In this document: one piece after another, positions 9,667-18,472 of the stretch
How the letters are laid out: the number at the start of each line of letters is the position of its first letter
How positions within the stretch are numbered: position 1 is the first letter of the stretch
From: Ostreococcus lucimarinus CCE9901
Taxonomy: Eukaryota; Chlorophyta; Mamiellophyceae; Mamiellales; Bathycoccaceae
Assembly: GCF_000092065.1 (NCBI RefSeq)
Contig: NC_009359.1
Span: 1 to 64,000 of the forward strand
DNA: 64,000 nt
Direction: 5' to 3'
Position numbers and translations under genes: made by a program
Notes under the pieces: generated by a model
Database searches by the model: none
What the model saw: the letters and a program-made list of their open reading frames with translations, nothing else
What the model was told of the DNA's origin: nothing

Positions 9667-10734
9667 ATGCTGTGGGTGGATAAACACCGCCCGCACGCCC
9701 TGGGCGAGTGCGACGCGATCAACACGGCGCAGGCGAAACATTTGAAGCTGCTGATCGCGAATGGGGACTGCCCGCACTTGTTCTTTTACGGGCCGTCGGG
9801 GGCGGGGAAGAAGACGCTCGCGCTCGGGGTTTTACGCGAAATCTTCGGACCGGGCGCGGAGAAGGTGAAGTTGGAGAACAAGACGTGGAAGATTGACCAA
9901 AACGATCGAAAGATTGAAGTCGAGTTGGCGATGATGTCGAGCAACCATCACTGCGAGATGAATCCGAGCGATTGCGGGAGCAAGGATCGGTACGTGGTGC
10001 AAGAAGTGATCAAAGAAATGGCGCGATCGAGACCGATCGACAGCGATGGGTGCGAGGGGTTTAAGGTTTTAGTGCTCACCGAAGTCGACCGGCTGTCGCG
10101 CGAGGCGCAGTATGGCTTGAGACGCACGATGGAAAAGTATAGCGCGTCGTGTCGGTTGTTTCTCATCGCCGAGAGACCGAGTCGAGTGATGGATGCGTTA
10201 CAATCGCGGTGCTTGCCCGTGCGAGTGCCCGGGCCGAGGGTTGAAGAGATTGAAAATTTGTTACACGACGTGGCGAAGAAGGAAAAGTTGGAGCTGCCTC
10301 CAGAGCTCGCGACGCGCGTCGCGACGGCCAGCGGACGGAACATGCGGCGGGCGTTATTGGCTTTGGAGACGTGCAGAGTCAACTCGTACCCGTTCAAACC
10401 TACACAAGCGGTGCAGACGACGGATTGGGAGTTGTACATTAACCAGATTGGCGCCGAGATCTTAGCTGAGCAGTCACCGGCGAGGCTGTTGCAAGTGCGA
10501 GGACGTCTGTACGAACTCATCGTCAACTGCATTCCGCCCGAAATAATCTTGCAGAACCTCGCCAAGGCTCTGATGCGTCGCGTTGACGTCGAAGTTAAGC
10601 ATCAAATCGTGTTTTGGGCCGCCCACTTTGATGTTCGCATGCAACGCGGATCCAAAGCCATCATGCACTTGGAAGCGTTCGTCGCGCAATTCATGGCGCT
10701 CTACAAGTCGCATTTGATCAAGGCGTTTGGCTAG
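9667..10734 (+). CDS. RFC3: Replication factor C subunit 3
   Basis: 355 aa from MLWVDKHRP at 9667, matching the usual ~356 aa of RFC3; an in-frame ATG at 9574 would add a basic tail. AAA+ clamp-loader subunit of the human RFC3/yeast Rfc5 type. Walker A is GPSGAGKKT (42-50) and the degenerate Walker B region is LTEVDRLSREAQYGLRRTMEKY in form. The SRC box is in ALQSRC and the C-terminal collar is ETC-rich. RFC opens and loads PCNA at primer ends; the same small subunits work with RAD17, encoded 17 kb away. It is divergent from the CTC1-like gene and shares its telo-box promoter. Confidence 0.95.
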   Translation: MLWVDKHRPHALGECDAINTAQAKHLKLLIANGDCPHLFFYGPSGAGKKTLALGVLREIFGPGAEKVKLENKTWKIDQNDRKIEVELAMMSSNHHCEMNPSDCGSKDRYVVQEVIKEMARSRPIDSDGCEGFKVLVLTEVDRLSREAQYGLRRTMEKYSASCRLFLIAERPSRVMDALQSRCLPVRVPGPRVEEIENLLHDVAKKEKLELPPELATRVATASGRNMRRALLALETCRVNSYPFKPTQAVQTTDWELYINQIGAEILAEQSPARLLQVRGRLYELIVNCIPPEIILQNLAKALMRRVDVEVKHQIVFWAAHFDVRMQRGSKAIMHLEAFVAQFMALYKSHLIKAFG

Positions 10735-10901
10735 ACGGAAATTCATTAGTTTGTGACAAGGGACGACCATAGCGGATTGGTAATGATATGATTTACAAAA
10801 TTGTACTCGGTGCACCCGTCGTCGTCGTTTCGTGCGCGCCTCGTTGACCCGCTTCCCGCTCGTCGTTTGTTTTTTGAAAAACGACGGCGCGCTTATGCTC
10901 T

Positions 10902-11936
10902 TCACTTACCCTTTTCGGCATCTCCTAACAGCGGGGAAGTTTCGGAAGTCTCTCCCTTTCTGGCGCGCCCCTGAGTGCAAATGCCCATGTACACGAAGAG
11001 TAACGCGACGCCGATGGCGATGTAGTTGCTGTAGTTGGAGAAATCAAACGAGTGCGCGCCGGCGCTCGCGGCGGCGTTCACCTTCGTGCCGACGGCGAGG
11101 ACCCAAATGTCCGGCACGTACTTGGCGACCACCTTCGCGGAACCGCCAGCAGCCAATGGAACGGCCCAGTTACACGCGGCCGAGGCCGTGTCCGCACACT
11201 CAGTGACTCCGCCGGCGACGAAGATGGCGAAGGAGGCGCCGACGGCGACCAACGCGCCGCCGACGAAGGAAAACAAAATCCCAAGTTTGTCCGTGGTAAA
11301 CGGCGTCACCAAATAAAGACCACCGATAGCGCCGACAACGTTGATCACGATCGTCGCCGAGATGGGCACGTCGTCAACGATGTGGTTCGTGACCGAAGAG
11401 ATACCGACGGCGCACATCAAACCGACGACGACGCCGAACAACTTATAGACGTTCGCCGCCACGCTCACCAAAATCAACGCCACGACGGCGGCGCTGCCGT
11501 AGTTGACGTAATCGTTGTCCGGAATCGTCACCGAGTCGCCGAGCACGTTCGGTACGAGATCTCGCAACAGATCGATCGCCATCAAACCGAGCCACACGCC
11601 GAAGCCCGCGACGAGGGCGAGCGTCAACTTTTGGTCGTGCTTCCGTCCCGCCAACGCGAGCGCGATGCCGACCGGAAGCGCGGCGACGCCGATCGTGGTC
11701 TCGATCGCGCGGCTCTCAAAGTATTCCTTCACCAACGCCGCTCGCGTGACGTTCGTCGCCCACGACGCCGCGGCGTCGGACGCATGCGCCTGGGTGTTGA
11801 CACCGGCGTCCGCGTTCGCGAAGGCGTCGGGCGCGGCGTCCGCGTTCGCGTTCGCGGCGTCACCGCCGCCCGGCGCGTCTTGTCCGATCGCCGCCGCGCG
11901 CTCGGCGCGGTGTCGCGGTAACGATCGGCTCGGCAT
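10902..11936 (-). CDS. Multi-pass membrane protein, TMEM198-like
   Basis: 344 aa. The N-terminus is Ala/Asn/Asp-rich (encoded by a GCGAAC-type hexamer repeat). It is followed by about seven hydrophobic segments, roughly residues 78-96, 102-122, 148-166, 168-186, 193-212, 218-242 and 302-322. Gly-rich helices and overall arrangement recall TMEM198/DUF4203 proteins, but I see no diagnostic motif. The tail contains ETSPLL, an acidic dileucine signal typical of vacuolar or endosomal sorting. Transport function is unknown. It is divergent from the RGG-protein gene (119 bp between ATGs) and convergent with RFC3. Confidence 0.65.
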   Translation of the reverse strand: MPSRSLPRHRAERAAAIGQDAPGGGDAANANADAAPDAFANADAGVNTQAHASDAAASWATNVTRAALVKEYFESRAIETTIGVAALPVGIALALAGRKHDQKLTLALVAGFGVWLGLMAIDLLRDLVPNVLGDSVTIPDNDYVNYGSAAVVALILVSVAANVYKLFGVVVGLMCAVGISSVTNHIVDDVPISATIVINVVGAIGGLYLVTPFTTDKLGILFSFVGGALVAVGASFAIFVAGGVTECADTASAACNWAVPLAAGGSAKVVAKYVPDIWVLAVGTKVNAAASAGAHSFDFSNYSNYIAIGVALLFVYMGICTQGRARKGETSETSPLLGDAEKGK

Positions 11937-12055
11937 CGTCGCAGAGTGGAGCCGACGTGTGGTGTTCGCCGCCCCGGCGCGCGGGCGGTCGGTCGGGCGA
12001 CGACCTCGACGACCGTCGTCACGACGCGGCGCTCGACGCGAGATCGACCGAAGCG

Positions 12056-12952
12056 ATGACGGACGCGATGGAGGGCGTCGAAGCCGCGGCCGCGGCGTCG
12101 ATGGCGGCCGCGCGGGCGGTGAGCGCGCGCGTCGGCGGCGCGAACGCGAACGCGAACGCGGACGCGAGCGCGAATGCGGCGAACGGCGATGACGCGCGCG
12201 CGACGACGGACGATCGCATGGACGACGGCGAGGGCGAACGATCGAGGCGAGGACGAGGCTCGCGCGCGCGGCGACGGGGCGACGAAGAGAGCGGCGAAGG
12301 CGGGAACCGAGGACGGGTGTCGGTGTTGGATCGATTGGGGAAGACGAATCAGAATCAACCGTCGAGACGAGGGAACGACCGAGGAGGTGGGACGTTCAAG
12401 CGACGAGGCGAAGATTCCAGGCAAAGAAGAGACCGTCGCGATGATATCGATCGACGATACCGCGATGACGACCGACGGGGCTATCGCGGACCGCCGCGCG
12501 GACCGCCGCCGCTTCCTCGCGGACCGCCGCCGGGACCGTGCCGGATTGAAAAGCGAGAAGCAGACGGCGTCGTCATCGCGCGCGCGTTCGGCGCAGAGAT
12601 CATTCAAGTGTCACCCACGGGAGAGATGTGTTTGCGCCGTCCGACGGACGCCGCGAGCGATGGACCGCGTTGCGATACTGAGGTGCTGAACGCGTTCAAC
12701 TCGTGCTTGAATAAGTTTGGATTCAAGGTTTCGGCGTCACCCGCCGATCAAACGCAGTGGAGTTTATCGGACGGTAAACGCCTCTCGAGATTTGTGGACG
12801 GTGTCATCGTGCCCGCGCCGGTACCACCGGGCCCAGGGCGTGGACTGGCGATGATGCTGACGGCGCCCGTGGGCGGCGGTCGAGGCGGCGGTCGAGGCGG
12901 GTTTTCGCGCGGTGGTCGCGGCGGTCGCGGTGGGATGATGATGATGTTCTGA
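12056..12952 (+). CDS. RGG-box RNA-binding-like protein, unknown core domain
   Basis: 298 aa from the ATG at 12056. An Ala/Asn-rich N-terminus is followed by a long Arg/Asp/Gly-rich region with RGPPRGPP repeats. Next comes a compact core (about residues 160-250: DGVVIARAFGAEII through GKRLSRFVDGVIV). A C-terminal RGG box (GGRGGGRGGFSRGGRGG) ends in four Met and Phe. RGG boxes bind RNA and are arginine-methylation targets, so an RNA-associated role is likely. The core is not a fold I recognise. The repeated GGCGGTCGAGGC units in the 3' end are codon-level repeats of the RGG box. Confidence 0.6.
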   Translation: MTDAMEGVEAAAAASMAAARAVSARVGGANANANADASANAANGDDARATTDDRMDDGEGERSRRGRGSRARRRGDEESGEGGNRGRVSVLDRLGKTNQNQPSRRGNDRGGGTFKRRGEDSRQRRDRRDDIDRRYRDDDRRGYRGPPRGPPPLPRGPPPGPCRIEKREADGVVIARAFGAEIIQVSPTGEMCLRRPTDAASDGPRCDTEVLNAFNSCLNKFGFKVSASPADQTQWSLSDGKRLSRFVDGVIVPAPVPPGPGRGLAMMLTAPVGGGRGGGRGGFSRGGRGGRGGMMMMF

Positions 12953-13074
12953 ATGTCCTGAATGTCCAGATGTTGTTTCATAACTTATTCTAGCGTCGTT
13001 AATCAATAATCAATGTTGCGTCGTAGACGTCGTGTGTATTTCTTTGAACGCGCGCGCGAACCACCGCTTCGCCG

Positions 13075-13557
13075 TCATGTATCCTCGTCCTCTTCGTACT
13101 CGAACACTCCCAAGGTGTCCATGGCATCTCTCATCGCTATTTTCGCTAAAGCCATCTGTATGCGCGACCCTGGATCGAGTCCGATCGCGCTCGTCATCGT
13201 TCTCACGCCTCGTCTCGCGACGTCCTCCGCCTCGCCTCGCCCGCGCGACGACGACCCGCCGCCGTAACCGCCTCGTCTGCCGCCACCGCCCGCGCCACCG
13301 CCGCCCGCGCCTCCTCGCGTTCCGCTCAAAAACTCTTCCAAAGCCGTCGACGCGCGTCCGTTTCCCGCGGACGTCGTCGACGCCGCGCTCCGCCCGCTCG
13401 CGACGACGCCGCGCGTCGCGCCTCGCGCGGGCGCCGTCGTCGCGCGCGTCGTCGCGCGCGTCGTCGCCGCCCCCCCCGCGCCGGCGCGCGACGCGGACGT
13501 CGCGACGACCATCGATCGTCGCGCCAGCGCGCGCGCGCGCGTCGCCCACGCCGACAT
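13075..13557 (-). CDS. Small protein with possible organelle transit peptide, unknown
   Basis: 160 aa from the ATG at 13557. The N-terminal ~60 residues are rich in Ala, Arg, Ser and Thr and nearly free of acids, like a plastid or mitochondrial targeting peptide. A short TALEEFLSG segment, a Gly-rich linker, and a C-terminal helix pair (DVARRGVRTMTSAIGLDPG, then IQMALAKIAMRDAMDTLG) with an acidic end follow. The C-terminal part looks folded and probably conserved, but I do not recognise the family. It is divergent from the eL27 gene. Confidence 0.5.
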   Translation of the reverse strand: MSAWATRARALARRSMVVATSASRAGAGGAATTRATTRATTAPARGATRGVVASGRSAASTTSAGNGRASTALEEFLSGTRGGAGGGGAGGGGRRGGYGGGSSSRGRGEAEDVARRGVRTMTSAIGLDPGSRIQMALAKIAMRDAMDTLGVFEYEEDEDT

Positions 13558-13661
13558 CGGCCGCGGCACCGACGAGCCGTCGTCGTCGTCGTTCGAGTCG
13601 TTCGAGTCGTCGTGTCGCGCGGAAACGCGCGCGCGGCGCGCGCGTTTCCGTGACGGCCTCG

Positions 13662-13672
13662 GGGTTTAGGGT
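13662..13672. promoter_or_regulatory. Interstitial telomere motif upstream of eL27
   Basis: GGGTTTAGGGT, one full TTTAGGG unit plus GGG, about 150 bp upstream of the eL27 ATG and 105 bp upstream of the divergent small gene. Telo-box elements upstream of ribosomal protein genes are established in plants, where they combine with other elements to set expression in dividing cells. This copy is the permuted form (ACCCTAAACCC), not the exact AAACCCTAA core. Confidence 0.55.
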
Positions 13673-13820
13673 GTGTATCGACGGTACACCGATATCGATG
13701 TTTCACGCGCTTGAATGCGAGAGAAACGTCGCATTTAATTTAATTTCACGATCGATCGCGCGCCCCGCGACGCCCGCCCGCGACGCGCGCGCGCGTCCGT
13801 CTTTTCGTGACGCGCTCGAG

Positions 13821-14669
13821 ATGGTCAAGTTCCTCAAGGTACGTCGCGGACGATGCGGGACGATGCAAACGCATTCGTTACGCGCGCGCGTCGTTCGGGC
13901 GCACGCCGCGCGCGCGCGGACGGCGCCGACGCCGCGCGCGCGCGATCCGCGCCAGACCCTGAACGACGGGGACGCGCGCGAACGATCTTGGGACGACGGC
14001 CGCGCGGCGCGGCGCGCATCGATGCGGTCGACGCGAACGATGACTGACGCGGTTTTAATCGTATTCGCGCGCAGCCCGGTAAGGTTGTTGTCGTGCTTCA
14101 AGGCCGCTATGCGGGTAAGAAGGCTGTGATTGTGAAGAATGTGGACGATGGGTCTTCGGCTCATCCCTACGGGCACGCGCTCGTGTGCGGTCTGTCCACG
14201 ATCCCGCGCAAGGTACGTTTCGATCGCGAGCGTTATTTTCGATCGAACCCCGGCGCGACGAGCGCTCGAACGCGTTCGCGACGCGCTCAGGACGACGCGC
14301 GAGAACGTTGCATCCTCTGGTGAAAGCCCTAGACCTTTGGCGAGAGCCCGCGACGAGCTTGAAGACGAAAGACACTGACGAATTTTCGCATCTCCACGCG
14401 CGATTAAACACGCACAGGTGACGAAGAAGATGGATGAAAAGAAGCAAGCCAAGCGCTCGCGATGCAAGACGTTCATCAAGAACGTCAACTACTCTCACCT
14501 CATGCCGACGCGTTACACGCTCGACGTCGACCTCAAGAATGTCGTCACGTCCGACGCGTTGGACAACGCCACCAAGAAGGTTGCGGCGCAAAAGGAGGCG
14601 AAGAAGCTTCTCGAGGAGCGATTCAAGACTGGCAAGTCTCGTTGGTTCTTCACCCGTCTTGCCTTTTAA
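13821..14669 (+). CDS. RPL27: 60S ribosomal protein eL27 (three exons)
   Basis: Spliced: exon 1 13821-13838 (MVKFLK), exon 2 14075-14212, exon 3 14418-14669; 135 aa. The joined protein reads [20 protein letters not shown] and ends [12 protein letters not shown], the complete KOW-type eL27 at its usual length. Both introns are phase 0, start GTACGT and end in AG (236 and 205 nt). Each has CTGAC, a likely branch site, 26-38 nt before the acceptor (14044 and 14375). It sits on the outer surface of the cytosolic large ribosomal subunit. A very short first exon ending just after the start is typical of ribosomal protein genes in intron-poor algae. Confidence 0.97.
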
Positions 14670-15061
14670 GCGTCGTGCGTCGGAGGAAGGCAATAGGCGA
14701 GAACTTAGACTTGGATGTTTGGTGAACACGATCATTAGCGGAGAAATTGGTCTCTCTCGTGTGTGATGCGCGCAACTAGATACACATTTAATGTTTTAAT
14801 GCCACATCAACACGTGAAAATCAAGATGTCGCGCGTATTGCCGCCGCAGAGTAGTTTTCAGCCCGCGACTGTCCGCGCGAGGTCGACTGGGGCGTGGGCG
14901 ACTCGTCGTTTTGTCTACGAGTTTTTTAGCTTCGTTTCACAAACACACTAACACCGCAACGCACGCGCATGCGGTCTCAAAAGTAACTATTCACGATAGG
15001 GAAACACGGGTAACACACAATTAAGCAACGTCTGGATTCGTCCAGGGTAAAGAATAAATTT
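14670..15061. other. Convergent intergenic region, no gene seen
   Basis: 392 bp between the stops of eL27 (+) and the desaturase (-). It is more AT-rich than the coding sequence, with only short unsupported ORFs. It most likely holds the two facing 3' untranslated regions. No repeats or RNA-gene motifs were recognised. Confidence 0.7.
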
Positions 15062-16519
15062 TTACGCGGTGGCGACGCGATGGAGCATCTTGAAGTTGTC
15101 GGCGATGATCTCCGTGCTCGGAGACGAGCGGTACGTGACACCGTTTGCCTTGGCCCACGCCTTCAGTAGCGGGCGAAGTTTATGGTAGTTGTAACGCGGC
15201 ATCGTGGGGAACAAGTGATGCTCCAACTGCGTATCCATTCCGCCCCAAATCCACGTTTCCAAGCCGCCGAAGACGCACTCGGCGTCGCGCGTCGAGCGGA
15301 ATTGCCCTTCCACGTACTCTGGATTCTCACCAAACTCCATGATTTCTTCGCTCTGGTGCGTCGCACTCACGAGAGCGCCGACGAGGAAACCACTGAGCGT
15401 GATAGAGCCGACAGCCACCTGCCACGGCATCATCGTCGCCAAGAAGAGATAGTTTGCCCCGATGAAGGCGAGCTCTTTGTAATCCCTCTTCTTCCACGCG
15501 GTTTGAACCGAGTGGAATCGCCAGAGCCAAAACATAATGGATAGCAGTGGGTAGCCGTAGATGTGCTGGAACTTGCGCATGGGGTGATCCGGTCGGCCGG
15601 ACTCTTGCGGCGAGCGCAAGAAGAAGAACGGCTCCATCATGACGTCGTTGTCGAGGTGCTCTTCATTCGTAAACGAGTGGTGCATCGAGTGCTTTTGCAT
15701 CCACCACTCCACACTGTGGCCATTCAAAATAGTCGGCATGTAGCGCATCAACGAGCACCACGGCCCACGTCCGTGGACGTAGTCGTGACCCAACCAACCC
15801 GCTTGTTCCATCCCGAGTCCGAGCAAAATAGTCGCCCAGACGGGGTGCGAATACGCGAGAGCGGTTCCGCTCACGTACAGAGCGACGACTTGGAAGAGCG
15901 CCCAAGCTTCTTTGAGCGGTTGGCGCTTGAAGAATCCGTCCTCCGCGAGCTTGTCGCGCAATTCACCGAACGCCATGCTCACCGCGTACGATTTCTCATC
16001 CGGAAGGCGAGACTTGTCCGCCGGCGGGTCGCAGCGCGGAAGCTTCTTCAACCTTTGCACGGCCAAATCCGAGCCGTTGGGGCCGTACGAATGCAGCGCG
16101 TAGAACACGTCCGTGGCGTCGCGTCCATCGAAAAAGTACAGCCACCGTTCGCCGCCCGGATGCGCCTTGGCCCACCCCCGACAGTCGTACCACTCGTCTC
16201 CGATTTTCACGCGAATCGGTTCATTCTTATCCCTCCCCTCCGGCGCGTCGTACGTCGGCACCGCGAGCGGATTCGCCACCGCCCCGATCGTCTGCGCGCT
16301 TCTCCGTCTCTTCCCATCGACCGCGCTCGCGCGCTCGCGCGTCACCGCCAGCGCGCCTCGCGCGCGCCCGTCCCGCGCGCGCCCCGTCGACGTCGGCGCC
16401 GCGCGCACCGCGACGTCGGCGCGCGCGAACACGCGCGCGCGACGCGCCGATCGCGCGCCCGCGGGCGCGGTCGCGCGCGCGTTCGTGAGCATGTGCGTCG
16501 CGTTCGCCGCGCCGACCAT
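15062..16519 (-). CDS. Cytochrome b5-fused front-end fatty acid desaturase, probably plastidial
   Basis: 485 aa. The first ~80 residues are basic, Ala/Ser-rich and lack acids, like a plastid transit peptide. A cytochrome b5-like domain carries HPGG at 120-123. The di-iron desaturase domain has HDYVHG (245-250), HSMHH (277-281) and QLEHH (431-435). The Gln in the third box is the hallmark of front-end (delta-4/5/6) desaturases. Several hydrophobic stretches lie between the boxes. Ostreococcus is known to have plastidial delta-6-type front-end desaturases besides its acyl-CoA delta-6 enzyme, and this protein fits that group. Regiospecificity cannot be read from sequence alone. Divergent from GTP cyclohydrolase I. 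Confidence 0.88.
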   Translation of the reverse strand: MVGAANATHMLTNARATAPAGARSARRARVFARADVAVRAAPTSTGRARDGRARGALAVTRERASAVDGKRRRSAQTIGAVANPLAVPTYDAPEGRDKNEPIRVKIGDEWYDCRGWAKAHPGGERWLYFFDGRDATDVFYALHSYGPNGSDLAVQRLKKLPRCDPPADKSRLPDEKSYAVSMAFGELRDKLAEDGFFKRQPLKEAWALFQVVALYVSGTALAYSHPVWATILLGLGMEQAGWLGHDYVHGRGPWCSLMRYMPTILNGHSVEWWMQKHSMHHSFTNEEHLDNDVMMEPFFFLRSPQESGRPDHPMRKFQHIYGYPLLSIMFWLWRFHSVQTAWKKRDYKELAFIGANYLFLATMMPWQVAVGSITLSGFLVGALVSATHQSEEIMEFGENPEYVEGQFRSTRDAECVFGGLETWIWGGMDTQLEHHLFPTMPRYNYHKLRPLLKAWAKANGVTYRSSPSTEIIADNFKMLHRVATA

Positions 16520-16693
16520 CGGAAGCGCGCGACGACGCGCAGAGTGCGGACGCGCGCGGTTCGCGCAACGTCACGACGGCGTCGGCGCGTGGGCGCGTCG
16601 GACAGTCGGACGCGTGCGGATGACATCGAACCGTCGAATCGCGCGCGATCGATCGCGCGTCGATCGAAAGCGTCGATCGATCGACGCCCGGTC

Positions 16694-16747
16694 GATCGCC
16701 GATCGCCGATCGCCGATCGCCGATCGCCGATCGCCAATCGCCAATCG
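16694..16747. repeat. Heptamer tandem repeat (GATCGCC)n
   Basis: Six perfect GATCGCC units, one AATCGCC unit and a partial unit, inside the 298-bp divergent interval between the desaturase and GTP cyclohydrolase I. The flanking 70 bp are also rich in CGATCG. It lies upstream of both ATGs, so it is probably non-coding promoter DNA. Confidence 0.9.
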
Positions 16748-16817
16748 TCGCGTCTTCGTCGCCCCGCCCGCGCGCCGCAGAAGAAGACGCCGCCTCGACG
16801 CGCCGCGCGACGCGACG

Positions 16818-18353
16818 ATGGCGCGCGACGGTGACGTGGACGCGCGCGATGACGCCGTCACGGTCGAAGCGCGCGTCGTCGAACACGACGCCGTGGGTAA
16901 ACGCGCGCCGTCACCGCCGACGGCGACGCGCGGCGACGCGAACGCGGCGTCGGCGAGCTCGGACGACGAAGAGGCTGCGGCTGCGCAGCGGGCGGATAGG
17001 GCGCGCTTGGAGGGGTGCGTGCGAGAGATTTTGCGGGCTTTAGGAGAAGACGTCGAGCGAGAGGGATTATTAGACACCCCCTCGCGCGTGGCCAAGGCGT
17101 TGATGTTCGCGACGCGCGGTTACGACGCGTGCGCGACGGTGGCGCTAGGGACGGCGCTGTTTCACGAGACGGGCATGGCGAACGCGATGCGAACGACGAC
17201 GACGAATGAGATCGCGAATGGCACGCACGATATGGTGCTCGTGAGGGATATTCCAGTGTTCAGCACGTGCGCGGAGACATTCATGCCGTTCTACGGGGTG
17301 ATTCACGTCGGGTACGCCCCGAACGCGGGCGTCATCGTTGGCTTGAGCAAGCTCGCGCGCGTCGCGGAGGTGTACGCGAGACGATTACAAACCCCAGATG
17401 GGTTAGCACGAGCGGTGGCGCAGGCACTACACGATGTTGCATCACCACTGGGGGTTGGGGTTTCATTTACCGGCGTGCGGCTAGGCCCGTTCGGGCCTCG
17501 CGAGACGCAAGGGCGAGCGAGCACGGGGTGCTTCGCGACGTCCAGCTCGGTGTGGTGGGAAGAGTTCGGGGCGTTAGTTCAGCTCGGCGGTGCACCGTCG
17601 GAACTATCACGAGGTATTTGGGGCGATGATGCGCGTTACTGCGGGGCGTGTGATGACGACAAGGATGGCGTGGCGAGTACGAAGGGGCGAGGAGGAGCCG
17701 AGACGCTCGTAGACGAAGCGGCGAGAAGAGCCGTCGAGGGGGTGAGCGAGTCTGTCTACGCGGGAGTGAAGCAACTATTAAATGCGTTGAATCTAGAAGA
17801 CCGAGTGAGCGAGGCGACGGACGGGAAAATCACATTAGAAGACACCGCGAGACGGTTTTCGACTCTTTTGTCGGCGATGCGTTCGGGCGCAGACGTACCT
17901 TTTAGCGTCATCGAAGAGTCAGCAGCTCGCGACGACGCGACGACGAACGAGGACGTCATCGATGGTGTCTGCGTCGTGCGCGATTTGCACATGTCCACAG
18001 TGTGCGAACATCATCTGTTGCCGTTTCACGGGACGGTGAGTGTGGCGTACGCGTTGGGACCAGACTCTTCGCGCGCACTGAGCCGGGATACGCTACAAGC
18101 GCTCGTGACTCGACATTCACGAAGGCTGCAAGTGCAAGAGCGACTCACGCGCGATGTCGCAGAAGAAGTTAGCAAACTTACGGGAGGATTAGGGGTCATG
18201 GTGGCCGCGCGCGCGGCGCATCTTTGCATGGTGAGTCGAGGTGTGGAAAAGCCGGGGAGTTCGACGTGCACAGTGACGAAACTCGGTCGTTTTGCCTCCG
18301 AGCCCGCGCTGCGCTCGCGTGTGTGGGAGCGCCTCGCTTCGGCTCGCCGTTGA
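16818..18353 (+). CDS. GCH1: GTP cyclohydrolase I, plant-type two-domain enzyme
   Basis: 511 aa from the ATG at 16818; open frame upstream runs into the divergent desaturase. Catalyses GTP to dihydroneopterin triphosphate, the first step of folate pterin synthesis. Two fused GCH1 domains are present. Domain 1 (about 60-265) keeps EREGLLDTPSRVAKA, but has CAET (151-154) where the zinc site CEHH should be. Domain 2 (about 300-511) has lost the front motif but has intact CEHH (396-399) and Cys470 in HLCM. This complementary loss is the established pattern in plant GCH1, where neither half works alone. An ATG at 16619 in frame would add a basic tail; plant GCH1 is cytosolic, so the shorter start is preferred. 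Confidence 0.95.
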   Translation: MARDGDVDARDDAVTVEARVVEHDAVGKRAPSPPTATRGDANAASASSDDEEAAAAQRADRARLEGCVREILRALGEDVEREGLLDTPSRVAKALMFATRGYDACATVALGTALFHETGMANAMRTTTTNEIANGTHDMVLVRDIPVFSTCAETFMPFYGVIHVGYAPNAGVIVGLSKLARVAEVYARRLQTPDGLARAVAQALHDVASPLGVGVSFTGVRLGPFGPRETQGRASTGCFATSSSVWWEEFGALVQLGGAPSELSRGIWGDDARYCGACDDDKDGVASTKGRGGAETLVDEAARRAVEGVSESVYAGVKQLLNALNLEDRVSEATDGKITLEDTARRFSTLLSAMRSGADVPFSVIEESAARDDATTNEDVIDGVCVVRDLHMSTVCEHHLLPFHGTVSVAYALGPDSSRALSRDTLQALVTRHSRRLQVQERLTRDVAEEVSKLTGGLGVMVAARAAHLCMVSRGVEKPGSSTCTVTKLGRFASEPALRSRVWERLASARR

Positions 18354-18472
18354 TATTCAGAAGAGGATTGTATGTAATAACTAAACGCGCCTTTTGGCGT
18401 CGGGCGTGTGGGTAAATGGGAGCAGAAAGAACTCCATCCGTTTTACAACCGCGTCGCTACGATTTCGCTTCA

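Noticed and set aside
11052-11921. Long plus-strand frame opposite the TMEM198-like gene
   Set aside because: Asp/Arg-rich mirror of a clear membrane protein; an effect of GC-rich codon use.
13839-14074. Possible intron-encoded snoRNA in eL27 intron 1
   Set aside because: Only a weak box-like word near the branch site; no paired C/D boxes or guide-like layout.
16694-16747. Repeat array considered as CRISPR-like
   Set aside because: Seven-base units with no spacers, in a eukaryotic nuclear chromosome; a simple tandem repeat.
15563-16834. Long plus-strand frame opposite the desaturase
   Set aside because: Arg/His-rich, no domain, and covers the desaturase with all its histidine boxes on the other strand.
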